A DNA stretch of 64,000 nucleotides from Faeciplasma sp900553675 (GCA_958428235.1 CAUAFG010000006.1:1-64000); one strand, 5' to 3'. Positions 33,666 to 44,467 are shown, counted from the first letter of the stretch. Translations and numbers: made by a program. Notes: a model not told the origin generated them from the letters alone.

Positions 33666-35016
33666 AATCGCCCTTCTTTCTTGCCAAAGCCAGTGTCTGC
33701 CGCAGCGCGCTGTCTTTATCCACCCCTGCAAGGCGCAGCTTGTGGGCATATTCAATGTAATCAGCGAATCGCTCTGATGGCGACATACCCGCTGCCATCA
33801 GATCACGCCCCATAACGTATGGACGACTCATATACTCTCTGAAAATCGCAAGTCGTTCCATAAAGAAATCGTCATAAGAAATGTATTCGCGAGATGTAAT
33901 CCTGCCAAGTCCGTCGGAAATAGCAAGATATACTAAAGCTTCGGGATCAACGGATTTATCAAACAGCTTGTTTGTTGCTTTGATTGAAGAATTATCTGCC
34001 GCCAGTATATTTGGCTTCATATGGTGCTCGGATAGATTCATCACATATTCGATAAGTGCTTTTTCAGTTGTCAGCCTCGTCATAAATGATTTGACAAGTG
34101 GAAGTCCTATTGTTTCGTGATTATACGCATGCAGCTCCCCATTAATGACTTCAGTGCAAAGTGCTTTTCCAAAATCATGTGTAATCGTTGAGAGCATAAA
34201 GCCAAGTGGATTCTTAACTCTGTCGCGATATCTTACAGCTGCATCGCATACCATCATCGTATGTGTCCAGACGTCGCCTTCCGCATGGTGTTTTGGGTTT
34301 TGCTTTATGCCGATTGTTTGTTCCAATTCCGGAAACCATACTGACAGCCGGTTCATTTGTCGCAGAGTTTTAAAGAAAACCGAAGGCTTATCGGATTTTA
34401 GCAACGCCTTTTCCAGCTCACCCATAATTCTTTCTTTGGAAAGAGAGGATAAGTCCATCCGACGGCACAGCTCAATCGTATCTTCGGCAATAGTATAATT
34501 AAATCGTGCGGCAAATTGCGCTGCCCGCAAAACCCTGAGCGGATCTTCGGCAAATGTAGAGTCATTGACGTGGCGGATAATACCGTTTTTTAGGTCTTCA
34601 ACACCGCCGAAGTGATCGACTATTTTTCCGGTTAATATGTCTTCCATAAGAGCATTAAAGGTAAAATCACGTCTTAAGGCGGCTGCATATGTCCCGATAA
34701 AAGGGTCAACACAGATGTCAAAATCCTTATGACCATTTCCTCTGTTGTCTTCTTTGCGGGGCATGGCAATATCTAAAGAATAACCCTTCAAATTATATAT
34801 TCCAAAGCTTTCACCGATCGAGATTCGCTTGCCCAAAGAATCTAAGATTGACGCTAACTGATATGGATAGATTCCATGAACCTCAATATCAATGTCTTTG
34901 TTATCCTTGTGTCGAATCTTGTCTCGTACATATCCGCCAACATAGTAAGCTGTTCCGCCCTGCTGTGATACTAAAGCGGCAATCTTTACAGCCATGTCGA
35001 TATTCTTGTCGTACAT
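33649..35016 (-). CDS. CCA-adding enzyme-like tRNA nucleotidyltransferase with HD domain
   Basis: This 455-residue protein has the class II nucleotidyltransferase head: AYYVGGYVRDKIRHKDNKDID with the catalytic DxD in DIDIEV, RRDFTFNALMEDILTG, and the FAEDPLRVLRAAQFAARFNY neck motif. It is followed by an HD phosphohydrolase domain (HAEGDVWTHTMMVCDA, THDFGKA, SEHHMKPN). It would add or repair the 3' CCA of tRNA in the cytoplasm. The 3' end overlaps the start of a broken nucleotidyltransferase by 17 bases. Some relatives add only part of CCA or poly(A), so cca is likely but not proven. Confidence 0.85.
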   Translation of the reverse strand: MYDKNIDMAVKIAALVSQQGGTAYYVGGYVRDKIRHKDNKDIDIEVHGIYPYQLASILDSLGKRISIGESFGIYNLKGYSLDIAMPRKEDNRGNGHKDFDICVDPFIGTYAAALRRDFTFNALMEDILTGKIVDHFGGVEDLKNGIIRHVNDSTFAEDPLRVLRAAQFAARFNYTIAEDTIELCRRMDLSSLSKERIMGELEKALLKSDKPSVFFKTLRQMNRLSVWFPELEQTIGIKQNPKHHAEGDVWTHTMMVCDAAVRYRDRVKNPLGFMLSTITHDFGKALCTEVINGELHAYNHETIGLPLVKSFMTRLTTEKALIEYVMNLSEHHMKPNILAADNSSIKATNKLFDKSVDPEALVYLAISDGLGRITSREYISYDDFFMERLAIFREYMSRPYVMGRDLMAAGMSPSERFADYIEYAHKLRLAGVDKDSALRQTLALARKKGDYERPD

Positions 35017-35067
35017 ATCATTTGTTTCCTTGTATCAGATTTGGCTAAATCATATTAATGTGTATTT

Positions 35068-37321
35068 TCAATCTGCATTTACACTGTCATCCATCGGTTG
35101 AAGTTTAATTATCCGCCTGTACTTGCCGCCTGATATAGTCTCGGCGCACCCTCCTGGCAAAGTGATTTCAGCGGCTGTTCCCTCCGGAACTGTAACATCA
35201 AGCACAAAGCTGCCGTCTGATATTTTCCAGGCTATCTCAATTCGCCCATGTCTTGTTTCAAGACTTCCTTCGGCGTGAGTTATTCCTCCGCCCAAAACAG
35301 GCTTTACCGCAAACCGTTTGTATCCCGCCTCAATCGGTTCAAGACCAAGCGTCCGGCGATACAGAAAATCTCCGACAGTACCGTAGGCATAGTGATTGAA
35401 TGAAACCATCTCGGGAATAGCGTCTGCCTTTATGGTGCCGTCCTTGCTAAGAGCGTCCCAGCGCTCCCACATGGTCGTGCCGCCCGCATTGACTGTGTAA
35501 AGCCAGCCGGGGCACTCTTCGTTCAGTAAAAGCTTGTAGGCGTCTTCAACATAGCCGTTGTCGGCAAGGGCAAACAGTATATATGGAGTGCCGGCGAATC
35601 CGGTGTGTATAAGATAATTGTTTTCGCGGACAAGCTCAGCAAGCCGCTTGGCAACAGCCTTCTTTTTATCATCCGGCACAAGTCCGAAGTAAAGCGCGCA
35701 GACATAGTTCGACTGAAAATCGCCGGAAAGCCTGCCATCGTCCTTGATGCAGTATCTGTCGAATGCTTTTCTGATGTTTTGCAAGATAACAGAGTAGTGT
35801 TCTGCATCCTCGGCTTTGTTAAGAAGCCTTGCAGAATCTGCCACGATTCTCACGCTGTTTGCCATATACGCAGTTGCAAGATAGTCGCCCTTTTTAAGCC
35901 AGTCGTCGTAGCTTTCTCCGGGTGCACACCAGTCGCCGTATTGGAACGGATTGCTGTCCCAAAGGTATTTTTCAAGACCTTCGCCTGTTGCGGCGGCGGC
36001 TCTTAATTCTGCCTCTGTATACGCTTTCATGCTGTCATACTGACGCTCGATAATTGATATATCAGCATACGCCCGCCACATTGCCCACGGAACCATTGTT
36101 GCGACGTCTCCCCAGATCGCAATAGGAAAGCCATCCTCACCGGTTGGGTCATAGGTCGGATTTTTGGGAATTGTAACCGGAATTGAGCCGTTCGGGTTCT
36201 GATAAAGCGAAAGGTCATAAAGCCACTTGTTAATGAACGCCGAGATATTGCGGTTGAATGAGGCAGTCTGTGCAAACACCGCTATATCTCCCGTCCAACC
36301 CATGCGCTCGTCGCGCTGGGGGCAGTCGGTGGGAATATCCATAAAGTTTGCACGCTGACTCCACTGAATATTCTGCTGAAGCCTGTTTAGCTTCTCATTT
36401 GAACAGCTGAAGCTTCCGGTTTCCGGGCAGCTTGAGGTAAGCACAAGGCTTTCGAGATTTAGTATCTTTATCGGCGCGGACGATTATATTTCAATGTATC
36501 TGAATCCCATGTAGGTGAACTGCGGCACAAAATCGCTTATGCCGCCTTTGCAGGTAAGGACGAGGGTCTGCTTTGCGGTGCGGAGGTTTTCCGTGAACAG
36601 TCCGCCGTCAAGACCTAAAAGCTCGGCATGGCGAACGGTTATAACCGTTCCTGCTTCTGCCTGAACAGTCAGGTGGATAACGCCGGCGTGATTCTGACCA
36701 AAGTCATAAATATCTCCGTTCTGTGATACGGGAGTAAGGCGGCGGTCGACCGTCACGTCTGTGCCTAACTGCTTAACTACTTCCGGCAGACGGCAGCTTA
36801 AAGGCAGTACGGGATGGAATTTCCAAGTATGCTCATCTTCGTGGGTGAGGTCTATAGCTTCACCGCAGTAAAAATCCGAATATCGCACCGGAGAATCGCA
36901 GGTGTAAACCCAGCTTTCGTCGGTGCAGACAGTTTCACATGAGCCATCGGAATAGCTCAGCTCAAGACTCGCAATCAGTCCGCGCATATCGCCGTATCTG
37001 TTGTTTCTGTTGCCCAATGTGCCAAGCCACCAGCCATTGGCAACTGTTATATCAAGAGTATTTTCGCCGGGTCTGAGCAGGCTGAGGATATCATATTCGT
37101 GGCTTTGAACATAGCTTTCATAGTGAGTATATCCCGGGGCAAACCATATGTCCGAAACGTTTTCTCCGTTGATTTTTGCCTTATATATGCCCATAGCGGA
37201 GACGGCAAGCTTTGCTTCGGCAAGTCCTGAACGGATGGATAATGTTTTTTCTGAACAGCTCCGGTGGGAGTGAATTGTTTGCATCGTTTTTGTTTAGTGT
37301 GCCTATCCAGATTGGTTTCAT
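35068..37321 (-). pseudogene. GH78 alpha-L-rhamnosidase broken by a frameshift and a nonsense codon
   Basis: Translation should begin at ATG 37321 (AAAGGAA site) as MKPIWIGTLNKNDANNSLPP, the usual start of GH78 proteins. Near 37225 the frame shifts by one base into SGLAEAKLAVSAMGIYKAKI. After FTYMGFRYIEI an in-frame TAA (36486-36484) interrupts, and the same frame resumes with APIKILNLESLVLTSSC. The C-terminal part carries the GH78 catalytic barrel (DIPTDCPQRDERMGWTGD with the general-acid region, and TMWERWDALSKDG) and the final beta domain. Joined, the length fits a complete enzyme of about 750 residues. It once removed rhamnose from pectic or flavonoid glycans. Confidence 0.9.
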
Positions 37322-37349
37322 GTGCTGTCATTCCTTTCGACCGATAAAA

Positions 37350-37515
37350 GATGAGAATAGAGTAACATAAATTTGAATGTTTTGCAATAGTACTGTCACA
37401 TTTTTTGCGAAATTGTGATTCTATACTTTGTTGCAAAATCTGAGATAATTATTCGCTCAAGAAATTCGGAAACAGTGCAAAAAAAACAGTCCCGCCTATT
37501 TAATAAGCAGGACTG
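37350..37515. repeat. Intergenic promoter/terminator cassette, copy 2
   Basis: Homologous to 15756-15929 (see that entry). Here it lies between the GH78 gene and the esterase-like gene. Confidence 0.8.
37478..37515 (-). terminator. Terminator of the esterase-like gene
   Basis: CAGTCCCGCCTAT (37487-37499) pairs with ATAAGCAGGACTG (37503-37515). Read on the minus strand a run of eight T follows, 13 bases after the hydrolase stop codon. Confidence 0.85.
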
Positions 37516-37528
37516 CGAGATGCTACAC

Positions 37529-39124
37529 TTATTCCTTAGTAAACTGCGAAATAAACTTCCATGCGTTTTCGGCGGTATGTCTTCTGTACTCATGAACCTG
37601 ACCGCTGATGCTGGCGAGGGCTGTTCTGCAAACGCCGTCTTCGCTGTCATAATAGTGGATAGTCAGGGTGCTGTCTCTTGCCTCGTCATAAAGCTTCTCG
37701 ACGCTGTCGCCCGGAACGCCCCAGATAGGATCTTCCCAGCTGTCCTTGTTGTCGTAGCTGATGTCCTCAAAATTCTTCTTAAGTTTGTTGACCTTGGCAA
37801 GGTATTTGATTCTTTGAAGGGCACTGTCCGACTGGAAGGGAAGCTCGGCAAGGAACGAGTTTTCGCCGCCGGAGTAGAACAAGGGAACTGCTACCGTCTC
37901 GTTGATAACGCCGTCAGCCGGAGCGCCGAATCCGCCTCTTGGCGGGAACAGTGCGGCGGCGGGGGCAAATCCCGCAAAGATTTCGGGGAACTGCTCAAAC
38001 ATATTCCATGTCTTGCCGCTGCCCATCGAGAAGCCGCAGCCGTAGATACGCTTGTCATCTATATTGTAACGCTGTTTAAGCTGCTCTATTACCTGAACGA
38101 CCTCCGAAGCCGGAACGAACTGGTGGTTTTCGAGGGATACGAACAGAAAGCCGTGCTTGTGTGCCACCTGCCACCAGCCGGAAACAAAGGTTAAGAACAT
38201 GGAGGAATCGCCGTGACCGTGGAAGCCTATCAGCAGCGGGGCGGGTCCGTTGTCAAAGATGTCGTTGTTGTAGTAGGCAAAGTAGCCGACCTTGTGTTCG
38301 GTGGTGTCCTTCATCATGCGGTTGTCGGGGGATGTCTTGACAACTGCGCAGCCAGACTCTTCGGTCATGCCCATTACATCAAAGCGGGGCTCGGTCTCCA
38401 TAACGCCGCACCATCTCTTGAATTTTCTTACAAACAGATTGAAGTCCTGTACATAGTTTGCGGTCTCCTTAACGTAAACCTCCTGACAGCACTCAAATTC
38501 GGCGTTCACCTCATCGGAATTGCCCACGCTGAGTATAGCGATATCCTTGCGCTCCGGCTTGGGGACAACGCTCAGTCCCTGCATTGATAACACGGATGGG
38601 GTGATATCGCCCGGTCCCCAGAGATATTCGCCATGGATAGTTTTGATAAGGTTCTTTGCAACATAGTCAGCCGACTCGCCGAAGCTGTAAATATCCGCCC
38701 TGAAAATAGCTCCGCGGATGAAGTAGTCGCCGCACTCGCCGGTAAAGAAGTTGCGGGTTTCAACGATGCCGTCAGCATAGCTGGGATTCATCTTGATTTC
38801 GGCAATGACGGCAGCATACAGCTCCTCGGTAGACTCCTTCCAGCCGCCCTCGCAGGTGGGGTATACAAATAGCACACTTGTGTCATATGATGAAGCTATC
38901 GAAGCAAGCCCAGTACTTTTTGCAAACTCAATCGCCTCCGCCATGCTCTGTCTTTTTTCCTCGAAGACAAGAAGCAGGGGAGCGCGGAAGCCGTAGTTAT
39001 TCGTCTGTCCGTCAATATCGGTTGCGGGTACGTAGGCTTTCAGGTAGAACATATCAAAGGTATGCTCCCAGAACTTGCCGCCGTCTGGCATGGTGGTTAC
39101 TAATGGTCTTTCTTTCATGCTCAT
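37529..39124 (-). CDS. Alpha/beta-hydrolase, esterase-like (feruloyl/acetyl esterase or depolymerase type)
   Basis: This 531-residue protein uses ATG 39124, placed after AGGAG. The C-terminal half is an alpha/beta-hydrolase: oxyanion region LIGFHGHGDSS, nucleophile elbow GCGFSMGSGKTWNMF (G-x-S-x-G), a plausible acid in the following strand and a late His in GQVHEYRRH. The N-terminal ~230 residues are a poorly characterised beta-rich domain. Fold and context suggest removal of acyl groups (acetyl or feruloyl) from hemicellulose, or a CE1/LpqC-like activity; the substrate is uncertain. No signal peptide is seen. It has its own terminator and sits upstream of the GH78 pseudogene on the same strand. 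Confidence 0.75.
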   Translation of the reverse strand: MSMKERPLVTTMPDGGKFWEHTFDMFYLKAYVPATDIDGQTNNYGFRAPLLLVFEEKRQSMAEAIEFAKSTGLASIASSYDTSVLFVYPTCEGGWKESTEELYAAVIAEIKMNPSYADGIVETRNFFTGECGDYFIRGAIFRADIYSFGESADYVAKNLIKTIHGEYLWGPGDITPSVLSMQGLSVVPKPERKDIAILSVGNSDEVNAEFECCQEVYVKETANYVQDFNLFVRKFKRWCGVMETEPRFDVMGMTEESGCAVVKTSPDNRMMKDTTEHKVGYFAYYNNDIFDNGPAPLLIGFHGHGDSSMFLTFVSGWWQVAHKHGFLFVSLENHQFVPASEVVQVIEQLKQRYNIDDKRIYGCGFSMGSGKTWNMFEQFPEIFAGFAPAAALFPPRGGFGAPADGVINETVAVPLFYSGGENSFLAELPFQSDSALQRIKYLAKVNKLKKNFEDISYDNKDSWEDPIWGVPGDSVEKLYDEARDSTLTIHYYDSEDGVCRTALASISGQVHEYRRHTAENAWKFISQFTKE

Positions 39125-39312
39125 GGTATTTACTCTCCTTTGCATTATTGATTTGAATATAAATTTACTCTATAACTATACCATGGAACAGTAAAAATTG
39201 CAAGTGAAAGTTTATAATTATTTATAGATTTACAATATAGCCGAATCATAGCTTGTATCATTTTGTCATCACTGCTTCAGCCAAAAATCAGGAGCTATTT
39301 ATATAAAAAGCA

Positions 39313-39341
39313 TTGACTATAAAGGTTACATCTTGTATAAT
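39313..39341 (+). promoter_or_regulatory. Sigma-A promoter of the GGDEF/EAL gene
   Basis: TTGACT (39313-39318), 17 bases, perfect TATAAT (39336-39341). The best match to consensus in this region, suggesting that the broken gene was, or still is, transcribed well. Confidence 0.8.
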
Positions 39342-39425
39342 AGCAATGTGGGTGATAGTATCGTGTTGAATATAGAATAGTATAGAATTTATGATAAAAT
39401 TATGAATACATCTGGGGGTGAGCAT

Positions 39426-42272
39426 TTGTATCCATTGCTGATCGTCCGTGAGGAGATCGTTTGTTTGATACTTCTGATATTTCTCGGTATCAACGCCCGT
39501 TATTACAAAATGGGAAAGGACAATGGCAGCTTTCAGAGAATGCTGGTCTATGCCATTGGGCATGTTGTATTTGACATAATCACTGTGCTAACGGTGAATA
39601 ATCCGGACAAGGTTCCCGCATGGTTCAATTATGCAGCCCATGTGGTGTTTTACCTGTTTGCCATCCTGTTTGCCCATGAGTTCTTCTGCTATGTTATCGC
39701 TTTGTCCTCCTATGAAAAGCGGATTCAGAAGGCTGTGAGAATTTTTGGCTTTTCCCTGCTGGCGCTCTATTTGATCCTTCTGCCGGTGCTGCCCATTGAA
39801 TATCTTCAGGGCAACGGAACCAATTACAGCCTGGGACCGGCTGCGTTCGTGGGCTATGGTCTTGCCATGATATTCTTATTCGGCAGCGCCGCGATTCTGA
39901 CAGTTAATTTCAAAAAGCTGGCGCCCCATGTGCGGCTGGCTTTGATACCCATGCTGACTGTGATGGTGGTGGCGGAGTGCATCCAGATCGCTGTGCCCGA
40001 GCTGCTGATTACAGGCGGCGCAGCAACCGTTGTCGCGGTGTGATTTTTCTTCTCTTTGGAAAATCCGGCGGTTGTGTTTAAGCAGAAGCTGCTGATCGAC
40101 GCTTTAACCGGCGTGAAGAGCCGCAACAGCTATGAGTACGAAATCCAGCAGATGGAGAAGGAGTACGTTCAGAACAGGGATATCCGATTCGGAATGGTAT
40201 TCTGCGATATCAACAACCTTAAGGCGGTCAATGATGAGTTTGGTCACCTGAAAGGCGACGATTATATCGGTGACATCGCCCAGATACTTACGCGGGATCT
40301 TCAGGGTGCGAAAAGCATCTACCGCATGGGCGGCGATGAGTTTCTGGCTGTATACCGTGATACGGATGAGGCGGAGATTCGGCGGGAGATCGATCGGGTC
40401 GACGCGGACTGCGATGCCATGTCCGAAAAGGTGCCATACCGGACGAGCGTTGCCATCGGCTGCGCCGTATCCGGCGAGGAATACGCCTCATTGCGCAATG
40501 TGCTGAGGATGGCGGATTATCTTATGTATCAGAACAAGGCGGACATGAAGCGGGAAAAAGCCCGCCTGTCACCGGACGGTCAGCAGCTGAATGTTACCGG
40601 TCTGACCGACCGAATCTTTGATGCCTTTGCCGCTACAGGCGGCAGGAACTACCTTACTATGGGCAATCTGACTACCAACGTTTCCCGCTGGTCGCAGGCG
40701 GCGGTGGATTATTTCGGACTGCCCGACGAGTTCATTTATGACAGTGCCACCGTTTGGATGGAATATATCCATCCGGATGACCGCGCCGACTATTGGGCGG
40801 ACATTGGGGCGGTGTTCAGAGGAGAAAAAAAGGAGCATAATATAGAATACCGCGTTCGCAACAAGCAGGGAGAATATGTGGTCTGCACCTGCCGCGGCAG
40901 GATTCTGAAAGGCAAAAACGGTGAGCCTGATCTTTTTGTCGCCACCCTGGTCAATCATGGCATCGGAGAGACTATCGACCCCATTACCGGACTTCACAAC
41001 GAGCGGGCACTGGTTCCATGCATGGAGAAGCTGTTCCGGGAGAAGATCAAAGTATCATTCCTAACGGTGAAGATAAGCTCCTTCAGCAGAATCAATCTTT
41101 TGTATGGCTACATAACCGGCAATCAGATTCTGGGACAATTTACCGAAATTCTTAGAAGGATCGTGGGTCAAAAGGGGCAGATTTTCCGGATTGGAGACAC
41201 CAGATTTACCATTTGCCTGCCGGAAATGAATGCGGAGGATGTTTCCAAGCTTTATATGGCTCTGACAAACGCCGCCCGCTACGAGATCATTATGGATTCC
41301 ATCACAATCCCGCTGCGGCTGGCGGGTGGAGCCCTTACTGTGGATGAAAACTTTGTCGGCAGCGTTGCCACTGTCCGAAACTATCTGACCAGTATGCTGG
41401 AGCGTTCCGAGCAGGAAAGCCATGGTCGTCTTACATTCTACAGCGATCCGGTTCGTGGCGAGACACATGTAGACTTCAGACTACTGACCGCCATCTATCA
41501 GGACGCGGTTGCGGAGCGGAAGGGATTCCGTCTGGAGTATCAGCCCATTCACCGGATGGATAACGGAAAAGTCATTGGGGCAGTGGCTCTGCTGCGGTGG
41601 CGTGGCGAAGAATTTGGCAAGGTGCCACCGGGACAGTTTGTCCCATGGCTGGAGAACGATCCATGCTTCTTCCAGGTGGGTCGTTGGATTCTTTGGAAAG
41701 CCCTTTCAGACGCCAAGGAAATGCTGTCCGTGGTGCCTGATTTCGTTATAAATGTCAATATCACCGTCCTTCAGCTGGAGGACGAACGGTTCAACACCAT
41801 GGTGCTGGAGGTACTGAGAGAGACCGGCTTCCCGCCCCAGCAGCTTTGCCTGGAGCTGACAGAGCGCTGCCGCGAGCTGGACGAGGAATACCTGAAGTCG
41901 CAGATCGAGTTTTTCCGCTGGTTCGGCATTCGGATCGCACTGGATGATGTGGGTACCGGCTTCTCCTCTCTGAGTATTTTGCTCAATCTTCCGGTGGATG
42001 AGGTCAAGCTGGACAAGTCCTTCATCACAGATATCCGCAGCCGAGAGGCAAATAGGGCATTTGTTGGCGCAATCGTGGATGCCACCCGGCGGCTGGGACT
42101 GCATAGCTGCCTGGAGGGGATTGAGGATCGGGAGACATATGAATATCTCCGCTCTTTCGGTGCAACCTGCTGCCAAGGATACTATTTCTCAAAGTCTCTG
42201 CCTGCCAGAGACCTTAGGGTTTATCTGCTGGCGGAAAAAGAAAAAGGAAAAGATCGGATTAAAAGGATTTAA
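39426..42272 (+). pseudogene. 7TM-GGDEF-PAS-GGDEF-EAL protein split by one in-frame TGA
   Basis: A TTG at 39426 follows GGGGGTGAGC at ideal distance; an ATG at 39402 has no ribosome site. The first 205 residues hold about six membrane helices and stop at TGA 40041-40043. The same frame continues as FFFSLENPAVVFKQKLLIDA. It then shows a GGDEF domain with intact MGGDEF and NNLKAVNDEFGH, a PAS domain (YIHPDDRADYW), a degenerate second GGDEF (RIGDTRF) and an EAL-type domain with ELTERC, DDVGTGFSSL and KLDKSF but with GAVALLRW in place of EALLRW. Joined length is about 948 residues. Cyclic-di-GMP synthesis would be possible only with readthrough or from the soluble C-terminal part. Confidence 0.88.
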
Positions 42273-42284
42273 CATAACAAAGCA

Positions 42285-42328
42285 CCCCTGCGGGCATTCC
42301 GTAAAATTGCCCACGGGGGATCTCTTTT
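42285..42328 (+). terminator. Terminator of the GGDEF/EAL gene
   Basis: CCCCTGCGGGCA (42285-42296) pairs with TGCCCACGGGG (42308-42318), followed by ATCTCTTTT. It begins 12 bases after the stop codon. Confidence 0.75.
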
Positions 42329-42441
42329 GCGTACGAAACGGAAAAGAAATTTGATAATATTGCTGTGCGAGTAATAATACTGATTTTCATCTAAAGTGAA
42401 ACCAAAAAACTGGCAGAGTTACACGCCGGCAGTATAATCAC

Positions 42442-42469
42442 TTGCCCATCCAAAAATCTATGCTATAAT
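42442..42469 (+). promoter_or_regulatory. Promoter of the ECF sigma operon
   Basis: TTGCCC (42442-42447), 16 bases and perfect TATAAT (42464-42469). This is a housekeeping-type promoter; I saw no clear ECF autoregulatory motif such as AAC-CGT in the right place. Confidence 0.6.
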
Positions 42470-42580
42470 AATATCAAATATTTTTGTGATTGCAGGATTA
42501 TTAAGTTACCTTCGCATAATAATTTGCGTCTTTATATATGAAGAGCAAAAACAATGATAACGGAAGGGATGGTAGCAAAA

Positions 42581-43135
42581 ATGGATGACGCAAATATTAT
42601 CGCACTGTATTTTCAACGTTCCGAGACTGCACTCGGAGAAACCGAGAAAAAATACGGCTCATACTGTCACAAAATAGCGGACAATATCCTCAACAGCCGC
42701 GAGGACAGCGAGGAATGTTTAAACGACACATGGCTTAAAGCATGGAAAAGCATTCCGCCAAGCAGACCACTTAATCTGAAAACGTTTTTAGGAGCTATCA
42801 CCAGAAATATCGCTTTAAGCATCTGGCGGCGCAGAAACAGCGAAAAGCGCACGCCCGACAGGCTCAGGGTCTGCCTTGACGAGCTGACCGAGTGCCTGCC
42901 GTCGGCGCAGGAAAGCATCTGCGACGACTTTGCCGTCAAGGATGCTATCGAGCGGTTTTTAAGGGAGCTAAGCTTAGAATCGCGAGAGATGTTTATAAAA
43001 AGATATTGGTATGTAATGAGCGTTGAGGAGATAGCTAGGGAGCTGTCGAAAAGTAAGGGTAGCGTTAAAATGTCCCTCATGCGGACAAGGGAGAAGCTCA
43101 GACTGTTTCTTGAAAAGGAGGGTATAGCGATATGA
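42581..43135 (+). CDS. ECF-type RNA polymerase sigma factor
   Basis: From ATG 42581 the protein has 184 residues; the GGAAGGGA site favours this start over one nine codons upstream. Region 2 is recognisable (KIADNILNSREDSEECLNDTWLKAWKSIPP) and region 4 holds a helix-turn-helix (VMSVEEIARELSKSKGSVKMSLMRTREKL). The stop overlaps the next ATG (ATGA), so the anti-sigma partner is translationally coupled. The regulon is unknown; such pairs in Firmicutes often respond to envelope stress or polysaccharide cues. Confidence 0.87.
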   Translation: MDDANIIALYFQRSETALGETEKKYGSYCHKIADNILNSREDSEECLNDTWLKAWKSIPPSRPLNLKTFLGAITRNIALSIWRRRNSEKRTPDRLRVCLDELTECLPSAQESICDDFAVKDAIERFLRELSLESREMFIKRYWYVMSVEEIARELSKSKGSVKMSLMRTREKLRLFLEKEGIAI

Positions 43136-44319
43136 GCGGTAATAACGATGTAAGAGCAGAGCGGCTTTTTGCCATTCTGGGTGAGATTGACCCTGAAATG
43201 TCGGCAGGGGATACGAACAAATCTAAAAAAATCACCCCCAAAACCGTCTGGATGGCAGCTTTGGGGATTGCAGCAGCTATAGCTTTGACTGTCGGAATCT
43301 TCAACCAGCGTAACCGTTCCGGACTGGAAATCACTCCCACAGCCCCAACAGATGATTACACACCCATTGTCACAGATACCCCACCGACCACCGAGCCGAT
43401 TGTATCGGATACCACGGCTTCCGAGACCCAAGAACCGGATGAGGATATTATGCCTGAGCTGCCAATCCTGAGCGGAGAGGACATAGGCGGAGATGAATAC
43501 GGCTGGTTTTTCTATCCGGAGAAGCAGAAATTTTCAGGAATCGATAAAAGTCTTCACGACATGAGAAAGGATGTCGACATACAAGAATGGGTTAATACCA
43601 TACCTTTACCCTTTGATGATGAAAACGGCGTAAGTCCTGATGAAAGCGTCAATGTTTATTCATTCATAAATGCTCTTGGCATCACAAAGGAAGAAGCCGA
43701 AAAGGCTTATGAATACTGCCTTGATTCGGGCGACGACCAGCTTATCACACGTCAGGAGCTTGACATATTTTTCTCCGGCGATGAAGAAGCCATCGCCAGA
43801 ACACTTGCAAGCGAATATACCATAGTCGTCGGCGACAGGATGTATTCTCCATACTGGCTCTACCGCCATTCTATCGACGACTACATCGCCGCAGGAATCA
43901 CTCCCGAAGAGATAAAAAAGAGGGAGAGCCTTTATGACGAGCTTGGTTATTACTCAGAATCGGGAATAGCGGCAGGAAAGGCTTTTCTTTCAAAGCTTAA
44001 AAAGTATGTCCCCGATATAAGGTTTGAGCGGCTGGAAAGGCAGTTTGCATACGGCGATATTTCCGTAACCGTTAACGGCGGGGAGTATGATGTCTTCTGG
44101 CTGTCTTCCCACACCATTCAGGATTTTGAGGAAATAGGAATTACCATCGACGATTTGAAGATAGTTTTAGAAAAGATGTCTCCTTATGGCATGACGAATC
44201 AATACGAATGGATAGAATCCTGCTATCAACGCATGATAGATAATATGGCAGGTGCCGGAATACCCGAGGACGATATGGACGACTGCGTTGATGATGCGGT
44301 TGATGAGGTGATAGAGTAG
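43132..44319 (+). CDS. Membrane-anchored probable anti-sigma factor with repeated extracellular domain
   Basis: This 395-residue protein begins in a 4-base overlap with the sigma gene. A short cytoplasmic N-terminus (about 1-36), one membrane segment (about 38-57, VWMAALGIAAAIALTVGIF), a Pro/Thr-rich wall-spanning linker (about 65-110), then an acidic outer domain. The outer part contains two related units (YTIVVGDRMYSPYWLYRHSI and ISVTVNGGEYDVFWLSSHTI), each followed by a predicted helix with GIT. The layout fits a sigma-binding inner tail with an outer sensor. No protease motif is visible. The ligand is unknown. Confidence 0.75.
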   Translation: MSGNNDVRAERLFAILGEIDPEMSAGDTNKSKKITPKTVWMAALGIAAAIALTVGIFNQRNRSGLEITPTAPTDDYTPIVTDTPPTTEPIVSDTTASETQEPDEDIMPELPILSGEDIGGDEYGWFFYPEKQKFSGIDKSLHDMRKDVDIQEWVNTIPLPFDDENGVSPDESVNVYSFINALGITKEEAEKAYEYCLDSGDDQLITRQELDIFFSGDEEAIARTLASEYTIVVGDRMYSPYWLYRHSIDDYIAAGITPEEIKKRESLYDELGYYSESGIAAGKAFLSKLKKYVPDIRFERLERQFAYGDISVTVNGGEYDVFWLSSHTIQDFEEIGITIDDLKIVLEKMSPYGMTNQYEWIESCYQRMIDNMAGAGIPEDDMDDCVDDAVDEVIE

Positions 44320-44467
44320 TAGAGGAGTCGCCGGCGATATATCGTCAAAGTAGCCGGAAGTATCTGCACTTAGCTTTTGCCGCAATTGCTCTGCGATTCA
44401 GAAACTCACACCGTAATCCCTTCTTATTCGGCAAAGTCACGCTTGCAAATCGGTCTGGCAACTTATA

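Noticed and set aside
40041..40043. Possible selenocysteine or programmed recoding at the TGA in the GGDEF/EAL gene.
   Set aside because: No hairpin resembling a selenocysteine insertion element follows, the residue is in a membrane helix end with no redox role, and other genes here carry ordinary inactivating stops (TAA in GH78, TGA in the nucleotidyltransferase).
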